From NCBI RefSeq assembly GCF_000156195.1, contig NZ_GG688328.1, forward strand, positions 1 through 64,000: DNA of 64,000 nt, in the 5' to 3' direction. A program made the translations under genes and the position numbers. Below the pieces are notes generated by a model. The model saw nothing but the letters and a program-made list of their open reading frames with translations, was not told the origin of the DNA and did not search any database. Below, piece by piece: positions 7,767 to 15,780 of this stretch (the first letter of the stretch is position 1; the number at the start of each line of letters is the position of its first letter). Source of the DNA: Bacteroides finegoldii DSM 17565 (GTDB taxonomy: Bacteria; Bacteroidota; Bacteroidia; Bacteroidales; Bacteroidaceae).

Positions 7767-7797
7767 CAAAGGTACGAATCATTTTTAAATCTGCAAA
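7767..7797 (-). promoter_or_regulatory. Promoter of tRNA-Ser with both Bacteroides boxes
   Basis: On the minus strand a TTTG (7794-7797) and a TACCTTTG (7767-7774) are separated by 19 bases. This matches the -33 and -7 elements of Bacteroides sigma-ABfr promoters, and the -7 box ends about 40 bases upstream of the tRNA 5' end. Confidence 0.7.
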
Positions 7798-7827
7798 CAT
7801 TCTGATATTTTTTTCGCGAATAAATCG

Positions 7828-7835
7828 TATTTTTG
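7828..7835 (+). promoter_or_regulatory. Bacteroides-type -7 box before mutS2
   Basis: TATTTTTG fits TAnnTTTG and lies 24 bases before the mutS2 ATG, divergent from the tRNA-Ser promoter. No clear TTTG at -33 is seen, only a T-rich stretch. Confidence 0.5.
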
Positions 7836-7858
7836 CAGTCCATTAGCAAGATAGAAAT

Positions 7859-10360
7859 ATGATATATCCTCAAAATTTTGAGCAAAAGATAGGATTCGAC
7901 CAAATAAGACAGCTACTAAAGGATAGATGTCTCAGCACTTTAGGCGAGGAACGAGTCTCTGATATGGTCTTTTCCGACCAATACGAAGAAGTAGAAGAGA
8001 AATTAAATCAAGTAACTGAATTTATCCGCATCATTCAAGAAGAAGACGGATTTCCCGATCAGTTCTTCTTTGATGTCCGTCCTTCATTGAAACGAGTACG
8101 GATAGAAGGCATGTATCTGGACGAACAAGAACTGTTTGACTTACGCCGTTCATTGGAAACAATCCGCGATATCGTACGCTTCCTACATCGGAATGAAGAG
8201 GAAGAAGAAAGCGATACCCCTTACCCCAGCCTGAAACGATTAGCCGGAGATATAGCCGTATTTCCGCAATTAATCGGAAAAATAGACGGTATTCTCAATA
8301 AATACGGTAAAATCAAAGACAACGCTTCAACTGAATTAGCACGCATACGTCGTGAACTCTCCAGCACAATGGGAAGTATCTCACGATCTTTGAACAGTAT
8401 CTTGCGTAGCGCACAATCCGAAGGATACGTAGATAAGGATGTAACTCCAACTATGCGCGACGGCCGTCTGGTCATCCCTATAGCTCCGGGACTGAAACGG
8501 AAAATCAAAGGAATCGTACACGATGAATCCGCTAGTGGAAAGACTGTATTTATAGAACCCGCAGAAGTAGTAGAAGCCAATAATCGTATCCGTGAACTTG
8601 AAGGAGACGAACGACGGGAAATCATTCGTATTCTTACTGAGTTCTCCAATACCCTTCGCCCGTCTATTCCGGAAATCTTACAGTCGTATGAATTTCTGGC
8701 AGAAGTTGATTTTATCCGCGCAAAAAGTTATTTTGCAATACAGACGAACTGTTTGAAACCAGCTATAGAAAATGAGCAACTACTGGATTGGACAATGGCT
8801 GTTCATCCCCTGTTACAGCTATCATTAGCCAAACATGGGAAAAAAGTCGTGCCCCTGGATATCGAGCTTAACCAAAAACAACGCATCCTTATTATATCCG
8901 GTCCGAATGCCGGTGGTAAATCCGTCTGTCTGAAAACGGTAGGATTACTGCAATATATGCTTCAATGCGGAATGTTGATCCCGCTGCACGAACGCAGTCA
9001 TGCAGGTATATTCAGCAGTATTTTTATCGACATCGGTGACGAGCAGTCCATTGAAGATGATCTTAGTACCTACTCTTCACATCTGACCAATATGAAAATC
9101 ATGATGAAAAACTGCAATGAACGCAGCCTCATCTTGATTGATGAATTCGGAGGGGGTACGGAACCCCAGATAGGAGGCGCCATCGCCGAAGCCGTATTAA
9201 AACGTTTCAACCGGAAACAAACTTTCGGAGTGATCACCACTCACTATCAAAACCTGAAGCATTTCGCTGAAGACCATGAAGGAGTAGTAAATGGAGCCAT
9301 GCTTTACGACCGTCATCTCATGCAGGCACTATTCCAATTGCAGATTGGCAATCCCGGAAGTTCGTTTGCCGTAGAAATCGCACGAAAAATCGGATTACCC
9401 GAAGATGTCATTGCAGACGCTTCGGAAATTGTGGGAAGCGAATACATCAACGCTGATAAATACTTGCAAGACATTGTCCGCGACAAACGTTATTGGGAGG
9501 GTAAACGCCAAACCATCCGACAACGGGAGAAACAGATGGAAGAAACCATTGCCCGTTACCAGACGGAGATGGAAGAGCTGCAAAAGTCAAGAAAAGAGAT
9601 TATCAAACAGGCAAAGGAAGAAGCGGAACGAATACTGCAAGAATCAAATGCCCGTATTGAAAATACTATCCGCACCATCAAAGAAGCACAGGCCGAAAAA
9701 GAAAAGACTCGTCTGGCACGTCAAGAACTGACTGACTTCCGCACTTCTTTGGACGCATTAGCCTCCAAAGAACAAGAAGAAAAACTGGCACGGAAAATGG
9801 AAAAGTTGAAAGAAAAGCAGGAACGGAAGAAAAATAAAAAGAACGAACCGAAAGCTGCCAATGCCCCAACAATCATTGTTCCCAAAGTGACTCCCATTGG
9901 TATTGGCGAGAATGTAAAAATCAAAGGACAGACAAGTGTTGGTCAAGTCATGGAAATAAACGGCAAAAATGCAATTGTCGCTTTCGGAAGCATTAAAACG
10001 ACTGTAAAGATAGACCGTCTCGAACGCAGCAATGCTCCTCAAAAGACGGAAGGGATTGCCAAGAGTACATTTGTCAGCAGCCAGACACATGATCAGATGT
10101 ACGAAAAGAAACTCAGTTTCAAACAAGATATCGATGTGCGGGGTATGCGTGGCGATGAAGCACTGCAAGCAGTCACCTACTTTATCGACGATGCTATATT
10201 GGTAGGCATGGACCGCGTGCGCATTCTTCACGGAACAGGTACGGGAATACTCCGTACGCTTATCCGCCAATACCTCTCTACCGTACCGGGGGTCAGCCAT
10301 TATGCTGACGAACACGTACAATTCGGAGGTGCCGGAATCACTGTAGTTGATTTTGACTAA
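7859..10360 (+). CDS. mutS2: Endonuclease MutS2 (DNA mismatch-repair ATPase family)
   Basis: An 833-residue protein of normal MutS2 length. The N-terminal MutS core (about 1-330) contains clamp and lever helices. The ABC-type ATPase has Walker A GPNAGGKS at 348-355, a signature-like SIEDDLSTYSSH and Walker B LILIDEFGGGTEP. A charged coiled coil covers about 520-650. The final 77 residues are an Smr domain with VRILHGTGTGILR, the nuclease-type motif that separates MutS2 from MutS. MutS2 acts in suppressing recombination and, in some bacteria, in rescuing collided ribosomes. It is followed at 36 bases by corA and then a serine dehydratase gene, probably one transcript. Confidence 0.95.
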   Translation: MIYPQNFEQKIGFDQIRQLLKDRCLSTLGEERVSDMVFSDQYEEVEEKLNQVTEFIRIIQEEDGFPDQFFFDVRPSLKRVRIEGMYLDEQELFDLRRSLETIRDIVRFLHRNEEEEESDTPYPSLKRLAGDIAVFPQLIGKIDGILNKYGKIKDNASTELARIRRELSSTMGSISRSLNSILRSAQSEGYVDKDVTPTMRDGRLVIPIAPGLKRKIKGIVHDESASGKTVFIEPAEVVEANNRIRELEGDERREIIRILTEFSNTLRPSIPEILQSYEFLAEVDFIRAKSYFAIQTNCLKPAIENEQLLDWTMAVHPLLQLSLAKHGKKVVPLDIELNQKQRILIISGPNAGGKSVCLKTVGLLQYMLQCGMLIPLHERSHAGIFSSIFIDIGDEQSIEDDLSTYSSHLTNMKIMMKNCNERSLILIDEFGGGTEPQIGGAIAEAVLKRFNRKQTFGVITTHYQNLKHFAEDHEGVVNGAMLYDRHLMQALFQLQIGNPGSSFAVEIARKIGLPEDVIADASEIVGSEYINADKYLQDIVRDKRYWEGKRQTIRQREKQMEETIARYQTEMEELQKSRKEIIKQAKEEAERILQESNARIENTIRTIKEAQAEKEKTRLARQELTDFRTSLDALASKEQEEKLARKMEKLKEKQERKKNKKNEPKAANAPTIIVPKVTPIGIGENVKIKGQTSVGQVMEINGKNAIVAFGSIKTTVKIDRLERSNAPQKTEGIAKSTFVSSQTHDQMYEKKLSFKQDIDVRGMRGDEALQAVTYFIDDAILVGMDRVRILHGTGTGILRTLIRQYLSTVPGVSHYADEHVQFGGAGITVVDFD

Positions 10361-10396
10361 CCTATAAATAAAAACGTCTAAATACGAGAACAAAGC

Positions 10397-11449
10397 ATGA
10401 AGAATAACCTATTAAGCGAAAAGCTGATTTATACCGGAGACAGTCTCACTCCTACCCATTTGCACCTATGCACGTATAGTACGACAGAAATACAGGAGTC
10501 GTCCGGTAATACCTTCCAATCAATCAAAGATACATTGGACAATACGCACATCAATTGGCTGCAAGTACACGGGATGAAAGATACGGAAACCATCCGTGAG
10601 ATTTGCAGTCATTTCGAAATAGACTTCCTTGTATTACAGGATATTCTAAATGCAAACCACCCCACCAAAATCGAAGAGCATGATAAATATATTGTCCTGA
10701 TCTTGAAATTATTCTATCCCAATACACATAAGGGAGAGGACGAGTTGGACGAACTGCTCCAACAACAAGTATGCATTATTCTCGGAAGTAATTATGTACT
10801 TACCTTCCTCGAAAAAGGAACCGACTTCTTCGACGATGTCAATACAGCCTTGCGCAATGACGTTCTGAAAATACGCAGCCGCCAAACAGACTATTTGTTC
10901 AGTGTGCTACTGAATAGTGTAATGGGAAATTATATTTCAACCATCTCTTCTATCGATGACGCTCTCGAAGATCTGGAAGAAGAACTGCTCACCATCACCG
11001 AAGGATATGATATAGGCATTCAAATCCAGGCACTCCGCCGCCAATATATGCTGATGAAGAAAGCAATACTTCCGCTAAAAGAACAATATGTAAAACTGTT
11101 ACGTGCGGAAAACCTGCTTATCCATAAAGTCAACCGTGCTTTCTTCAACGATGTGAACGATCATCTCCAGTTTGTACTGCAAACCATCGAAATCTGCCGG
11201 GAAACGCTTTCTTCATTGGTAGACCTTTATATTTCCAACAATGACCTGCGCATGAACAACATTATGAAACGCCTGACTATCGTATCCACTATCTTTATTC
11301 CCCTAACTTTTCTGGCCGGGGTATGGGGAATGAATTATAAATGGATGCCGGAGCTGGATTGGCGATATGGTTATTTATTTGCCTGGTTAGTGATGGGAAT
11401 TATCGGTATTATCGTATATTTGTTCTTCAAAAAGAAAAACTGGTATTAA
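10397..11449 (+). CDS. corA: CorA-family magnesium/divalent cation transporter
   Basis: A 350-residue protein with a large alpha/beta cytoplasmic N-terminal domain, a long helix and two C-terminal membrane segments. The family signature GMN is at 311-313 (GVWGMNYKWMPELDW), between transmembrane helix 1 (IVSTIFIPLTFLAG) and helix 2 (LFAWLVMGIIGIIVYLFF). The tail is basic (KKKNWY), as in pentameric CorA channels. It lies 36 bases after mutS2 and 19 bases before the serine dehydratase gene on the same strand. Confidence 0.93.
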   Translation: MKNNLLSEKLIYTGDSLTPTHLHLCTYSTTEIQESSGNTFQSIKDTLDNTHINWLQVHGMKDTETIREICSHFEIDFLVLQDILNANHPTKIEEHDKYIVLILKLFYPNTHKGEDELDELLQQQVCIILGSNYVLTFLEKGTDFFDDVNTALRNDVLKIRSRQTDYLFSVLLNSVMGNYISTISSIDDALEDLEEELLTITEGYDIGIQIQALRRQYMLMKKAILPLKEQYVKLLRAENLLIHKVNRAFFNDVNDHLQFVLQTIEICRETLSSLVDLYISNNDLRMNNIMKRLTIVSTIFIPLTFLAGVWGMNYKWMPELDWRYGYLFAWLVMGIIGIIVYLFFKKKNWY

Positions 11450-11468
11450 CGAAAATATATCATCAGTC

Positions 11469-12677
11469 ATGAAATCAATTAAAGAGTTATATAGAATAGG
11501 TACAGGTCCTTCCAGCAGCCACACTATGGGACCGCGTAAAGCCGCAGAAATGTTTCTGGAACGCCATCCGGACGCAGTTTCTTTTAAAGTAACCCTTTAT
11601 GGCAGCCTAGCCGCTACGGGGAAAGGGCACATGACAGATGTGGCCATTATAGACACCCTGCAGGCGGTTGCTCCTGTAGAAATCGTGTGGCAACCCAAAG
11701 TTTTCCTACCGTTCCATCCGAATGGAATGACATTTGCTGCTTTCGACACCAGTAACAAAGTACTCGAAAATTGGACAGTTTATAGTATCGGTGGCGGTGC
11801 ACTGGCAGAAAACAACGATAGCCCGACTATCGAAAGCCCGGAAGTATATGGGATGAACAACATGACCGAGATTCTGCAATGGTGTGAACGTACAGGAAAA
11901 AGTTATTGGGAATACGTAAAAGAATGTGAGAACGATGATATCTGGGATTATTTGGCAGAGGTATGGACTACAATGAAAGACGCCATTCATCGTGGCCTGG
12001 AAGCGGAAGGCGTACTGCCAGGACCGTTAAATCTCAGACGAAAAGCTTCTACCTATTATATACGTGCCACCGGATACAAGCAATCTCTCCAATCCAGAGG
12101 GCTTGTTTTTTCATACGCATTGGCAGTAAGTGAAGAAAATGCTTCCGGTGGCAAGATTGTAACTGCACCTACCTGTGGTTCCTGTGGTGTAATGCCTGCA
12201 GTACTTTATCACCTTCAGAAAAGCCGTGATTTCAGTGATATGCGCATTTTACGCGCATTGGCAACAGCAGGGCTTATCGGTAATATCGTCAAATTCAATG
12301 CATCCATCTCCGGTGCGGAGGTCGGTTGTCAAGGAGAGGTAGGCGTTGCCTGTGCTATGGCTTCAGCCGCTGCCAACCAACTATTCGGAGGTAGCCCCGC
12401 ACAAATTGAATATGCAGCAGAAATGGGATTGGAACACCACTTGGGAATGACTTGCGACCCGGTATGCGGATTAGTACAAATTCCCTGTATCGAGCGAAAC
12501 GCTTATGCCGCAGCACGTGCGCTGGACGCTAACCTCTATTCTGCTTTTACAGACGGTATGCACCGCGTTTCTTTCGATAAGGTTGTACAAGTGATGAAAC
12601 AAACCGGTCATGACCTTCCCTCCCTCTATAAAGAAACAAGCGAAGGAGGATTGGCTAAAGACTACCAACAGATGTAA
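11469..12677 (+). CDS. sdaA: L-serine ammonia-lyase (L-serine dehydratase, iron-sulfur, single chain)
   Basis: A 402-residue single-chain enzyme with the beta region first ([20 protein letters not shown]) and the alpha, cluster-binding region second ([14 protein letters not shown] and [20 protein letters not shown]). The cysteines in these two segments are those expected to hold the labile Fe4S4 cluster of bacterial serine dehydratases. It converts L-serine to pyruvate and ammonia in the cytoplasm. The stop lies only 8 bases from the end of the convergent PepSY-like lipoprotein gene, leaving no room for a separate terminator between them. Confidence 0.94.
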   Translation: MKSIKELYRIGTGPSSSHTMGPRKAAEMFLERHPDAVSFKVTLYGSLAATGKGHMTDVAIIDTLQAVAPVEIVWQPKVFLPFHPNGMTFAAFDTSNKVLENWTVYSIGGGALAENNDSPTIESPEVYGMNNMTEILQWCERTGKSYWEYVKECENDDIWDYLAEVWTTMKDAIHRGLEAEGVLPGPLNLRRKASTYYIRATGYKQSLQSRGLVFSYALAVSEENASGGKIVTAPTCGSCGVMPAVLYHLQKSRDFSDMRILRALATAGLIGNIVKFNASISGAEVGCQGEVGVACAMASAAANQLFGGSPAQIEYAAEMGLEHHLGMTCDPVCGLVQIPCIERNAYAAARALDANLYSAFTDGMHRVSFDKVVQVMKQTGHDLPSLYKETSEGGLAKDYQQM

Positions 12678-12685
12678 CAATTCAC

Positions 12686-13189
12686 CTACTCAGTCGGCGG
12701 CCAATTGGTATCATCTCCATTACTAATATTTTTTTCATGGAGCAATCCGCCTTCCTGTGAGAAATAAAGTGAATAGCGCTGGCTGCCCTGTTTTACTTGA
12801 ATGACAGAGGTAGTCGGGTTCAAAGGATAAGTCAAAACATACACATCCGTCACTACCCATGTGTTATAGTCAGAATCCATAAAGGCAGTATAAACAGCCG
12901 GTACTAACTGATTAACATTATCCAATTCATTCTCCGTCATCACCCAATTGGCATTCACATCAAACCAGACTTCCAGTTCATCACCGGTCACCCAACAATC
13001 AGCTACATAATAAACACCTTTCACTTCCCATTCTATATTCTGCGCACCCGGATACAATTGTTTCAAAGCTACCTCAATATTAGCAGGAGGAACAAAAGTA
13101 TCATTATCATCATCACCACCACATGCGCTGAAAGAAAAGACAGAGGTTATCAAAACCACTGCCCATAAGCCAAACTTAAATTTCCACAT
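12686..13189 (-). CDS. PepSY-like lipoprotein (DUF2874-type)
   Basis: A 167-residue protein with a lipoprotein signal peptide ending SFSAC at about residue 23, then an acidic GGDDDND spacer usual for surface-exposed Bacteroides lipoproteins. The body contains repeated patterns such as ALKQLYPGAQNIEWEVKG and ELEVWFDVNANWVMTE, resembling the PepSY-like fold found in many small secreted Bacteroides proteins. Function is unknown. It lies 38 bases downstream of a second PepSY-like gene on the same strand, so they are likely co-transcribed. Confidence 0.7.
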   Translation of the reverse strand: MWKFKFGLWAVVLITSVFSFSACGGDDDNDTFVPPANIEVALKQLYPGAQNIEWEVKGVYYVADCWVTGDELEVWFDVNANWVMTENELDNVNQLVPAVYTAFMDSDYNTWVVTDVYVLTYPLNPTTSVIQVKQGSQRYSLYFSQEGGLLHEKNISNGDDTNWPPTE

Positions 13190-13227
13190 AACAATCTTCC
13201 GGTTTAGGTTTATCTACATATAACTAC

Positions 13228-13674
13228 TCAATCATCCGCTTTCAAAAATTTGCCCTTCTTGTCAAACTTGAAAGATATTCCGGTAGACAATTCGATTTCG
13301 TACCCCTTACGGTCACGTTCTACTTTCGTCACACCTTCACTCACAAAATTATGAGTCTTCAGATAATTGGCAGCAAATCCCGGAACAACAGTTGCAGGAA
13401 CAGTCTTTCCTTTCTTAGCGCTAACTTCCTCCCAATTCCCCCTACTGTCAAAATCGATCTCCGTACCGTCCATTAATAAGACTTCATACTTAGTAGACTC
13501 CATCAGATCCTTATCAATCTTAATCTGAACAACCTCAGGCTTTGTGAAATGACGATTGATAAAATTCCGCGCAGAAAGCGGCAATTGGTTGATGTCTTTA
13601 GTTATCACATCAGCTGCAAACGAGAACTGCACGGCCACTATAGCCAATACAAGTAAAGATAAAATCTTCTTCAT
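13228..13674 (-). CDS. Secreted PepSY-like protein
   Basis: A 148-residue protein with a cleavable signal peptide ([20 protein letters not shown]) and two PepSY-like halves. Each half has the pattern of an N-terminal helix ([28 protein letters not shown]) followed by strands with [12 protein letters not shown] and [12 protein letters not shown]. This duplication is typical of the PepSY_like (DUF2874) family in Bacteroides, which is structurally related to beta-lactamase inhibitor proteins. It probably acts in the periplasm; its partner is unknown. It is first in a two-gene minus-strand unit with the lipoprotein at 12686-13189. Confidence 0.75.
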   Translation of the reverse strand: MKKILSLLVLAIVAVQFSFAADVITKDINQLPLSARNFINRHFTKPEVVQIKIDKDLMESTKYEVLLMDGTEIDFDSRGNWEEVSAKKGKTVPATVVPGFAANYLKTHNFVSEGVTKVERDRKGYEIELSTGISFKFDKKGKFLKADD

Positions 13675-13810
13675 AATCGTTATCCTTTTAGCATTAATAT
13701 TACACTTTGTTTTTAATAATGCAAATAACGATATAGAACCTAAAAAGATTCTGGAATATTATGAGTTTGCCAATCTTTAACTTTCTCTAACAGCAGCTTG
13801 TTATCCGGAG

Positions 13811-14989
13811 TTACTTTTCCGAATAACCTGCCAAATTGTAACACACCGGTTTGGTGCTGTTACCTACCCTATAAATACCAAATTTAAAATAGTAGCCATC
13901 TTTGTCGTTACGTCCAATCAGAATCTGCTCATTGTCTACAAGGTGTTTACTAACCTTTTTACCTTTATCCTGATAATTCATCTGTACATCAAGCATACCC
14001 GGCTTTACAATTGTCTCAGCCTCTTTCCCGTAGACAGTCCAATCAATATGGATACGGAATGTAATCCAACAATCTTTCGGGAAATCGGCAAAAGGCATTT
14101 TGTAAGCGATAGTCGATGACTTGTATTCAGAAGTCACCGGTTTCATGACAGGTGTTTTTTCTACATTTGCATTGCAACGGTCATCTTTGTCGGTCAGCCA
14201 TCTACGGTCAGAGTTTGCTTTGATATAGAACCATCCTCCGGAGAATCCGAATGCCAATGGAGGATAGCCTCCTTGTTCAACCAACCATCCATTAGCTTTT
14301 CCGGCTGTATATACAGGATTGCCATGTTTATCTTTTACGGGGTTACCTTGCTTGTCCAACTTGGCCTTTTTCTCGTGGCCCACATTTTTCTTAAAAATGG
14401 TAGTCTTTTCCAATTCTATAAATTCATCGACTGTCAATGTCTTCACTTCTCCTTGCGGAGTCTGAACCAATGTACGGTCCGGCATTCCATGCCATTGAGC
14501 AAAAATAGTGGAAACATCACTGCCCAATGTAGAAGGGATGTATACCGAAAACTCATAATCACGTGAAGAGCCTTGCGGGCAAGCTCCTTTTCCGTGATGA
14601 TACACGGTTTTCATAATTTGCGCTTTCTTATAGGTATCGGCAGGTTTCCCTTTAAAATCATCGGATGTTGCATAACAGTATGAGAACTCCGCACGTCCCT
14701 TGGTCTCGCCTTTGGCATATCCCGACAGTGTATTATCGTCTTCTTTCAGTTCAAAACGATAAGAAGGCTTTCCGTTAAACATACGAGTAAAGTCCCTCTG
14801 AATGGCATGGGACTTTTTAGATCCGACTGCTACCCAGCAACCGTCTATAATCTGATTAACACGTGCCGAATCTGCCTGTACGTTTACCCGTTCAGTCAGC
14901 GGAACCAATGTTTGCGTATTCTTTGTTTGAGCGTTCAGTGCTGTACAGCTTACTGCTACCACGCAGATAGCCAAAATGTATTTCTTCAT
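13811..14989 (-). CDS. Heparin lyase I (polysaccharide lyase family 13)
   Basis: A 392-residue secreted protein with a signal peptide ending near ALNAQ. The sequence closely follows Pedobacter heparinus heparinase I as remembered, including HHGKGACPQGSSRDYEF with the key Cys at C137, QWHGMPDRTLVQTPQGE, NVGHEKKAKLDKQGNP with H205 in the calcium-site region, and the DDRCNAN segment. It cleaves highly sulfated heparin by beta-elimination, probably in the periplasm or at the surface. It has its own -7 box on the minus strand and lies about 25 kb from the main heparin locus, on the far side of the galactan locus. In B. thetaiotaomicron the PL13 gene has, from memory, the same isolated position. 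Confidence 0.93.
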   Translation of the reverse strand: MKKYILAICVVAVSCTALNAQTKNTQTLVPLTERVNVQADSARVNQIIDGCWVAVGSKKSHAIQRDFTRMFNGKPSYRFELKEDDNTLSGYAKGETKGRAEFSYCYATSDDFKGKPADTYKKAQIMKTVYHHGKGACPQGSSRDYEFSVYIPSTLGSDVSTIFAQWHGMPDRTLVQTPQGEVKTLTVDEFIELEKTTIFKKNVGHEKKAKLDKQGNPVKDKHGNPVYTAGKANGWLVEQGGYPPLAFGFSGGWFYIKANSDRRWLTDKDDRCNANVEKTPVMKPVTSEYKSSTIAYKMPFADFPKDCWITFRIHIDWTVYGKEAETIVKPGMLDVQMNYQDKGKKVSKHLVDNEQILIGRNDKDGYYFKFGIYRVGNSTKPVCYNLAGYSEK

Positions 14990-15019
14990 TCTATGGTTGG
15001 TATTAAGTTTTTAACGGTG

Positions 15020-15027
15020 CAAAAATA
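15020..15027 (-). promoter_or_regulatory. Bacteroides-type -7 box of heparin lyase I
   Basis: TATTTTTG on the minus strand fits TAnnTTTG and lies about 30 bases before the ATG at 14989. A short palindrome, CAAATGT-TTTC-ACATTTG (15064-15081), lies upstream and could be an operator. Confidence 0.5.
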
Positions 15028-15051
15028 CAAAAGGCAACCATATAGGTCGCC
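15028..15051 (-). terminator. Terminator-like hairpin after the DUF4738-like gene
   Basis: On the minus strand GGCGACC (15045-15051) pairs with GGTTGCC (15033-15039; one G.U), with a 5-base loop and a following TTTT. It stands between the DUF4738-like gene and the heparin lyase I promoter, so it may separate the two transcripts. Confidence 0.5.
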
Positions 15052-15113
15052 TTCCGTTTGTCTCAAATGTTTTCACATTTGTGCAATTCCATTGTCGATA
15101 TCTATCCCAAGAG

Positions 15114-15665
15114 CTAATTAGACGGGATATCATCATATTCTTCTTCAAGCATATCCACTTTCTTTATATTCATTTTCCCGTCTGAAGTGATTGTTATAGA
15201 GAGCGGCATATACAAATCTGTCTGCGGATAACAGACACTTGCGGCATACACTATCCCTTGCGAAGTAGTCTTATCATATACGATTCCTTCCAGAATAGAG
15301 TTCGACAGGAATTTCGCGTCTACCACAGAAGAGAAATCATTCTTGGTAAACGTCTTATCAAAAACTTTCTCGTTTCCGCGCATCAGACGCAGTACGATCT
15401 TATTGTCTACATAGGTATCTCCCATTTCATTCTTGATATGAGGCAAACTTTCGTCCGGAGTACGTGAAACAATGGAATGGTAATCTTTTCCTTTAAATTT
15501 AAAGTCCGTTTCGCTTTTGGAAGTCTGCATACGTTGCAATCCGTGAGCATCCACACTATCCATTGTCGCTAATACCGACTCTTTGTCTGAAGCTCCTTTT
15601 TTGCCGCCACAGGCAACCACAACCACCATTAATGGCAACAAAAGCAAATAAATTAGTATTCTCAT
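15114..15665 (-). CDS. DUF4738-like lipoprotein
   Basis: A 183-residue protein with a lipoprotein signal (MVVVVAC, Cys at about 19) and a GGKKGASDKE spacer. The body is beta-rich with FKFKGKDYHSIVSRTPDESLP and VLRLMRGNEKVFDKTFTK. It resembles DUF4738 proteins as remembered; no enzymatic motif is visible. It is divergent from the galactan HTCS gene, sharing a 115-base intergenic region, and lies upstream of heparin lyase I on the same strand, separated by a hairpin. Function unknown. Confidence 0.6.
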   Translation of the reverse strand: MRILIYLLLLPLMVVVVACGGKKGASDKESVLATMDSVDAHGLQRMQTSKSETDFKFKGKDYHSIVSRTPDESLPHIKNEMGDTYVDNKIVLRLMRGNEKVFDKTFTKNDFSSVVDAKFLSNSILEGIVYDKTTSQGIVYAASVCYPQTDLYMPLSITITSDGKMNIKKVDMLEEEYDDIPSN

Positions 15666-15745
15666 ATATAAGCTTTCCGTTTATAAATAGGTAACAAAGG
15701 AACAAAAAGAAGCGGATATTTACAAGTGTAACCGACATTTTTTCC

Positions 15746-15753
15746 TACATTTG
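15746..15753 (+). promoter_or_regulatory. Bacteroides-type -7 box of the galactan HTCS gene
   Basis: TACATTTG fits TAnnTTTG and lies 27 bases before the ATG at 15781. No convincing TTTG is seen at the -33 position. Confidence 0.45.
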
Positions 15754-15780
15754 CAACGTAAAACTTGCAAACCTGATATC

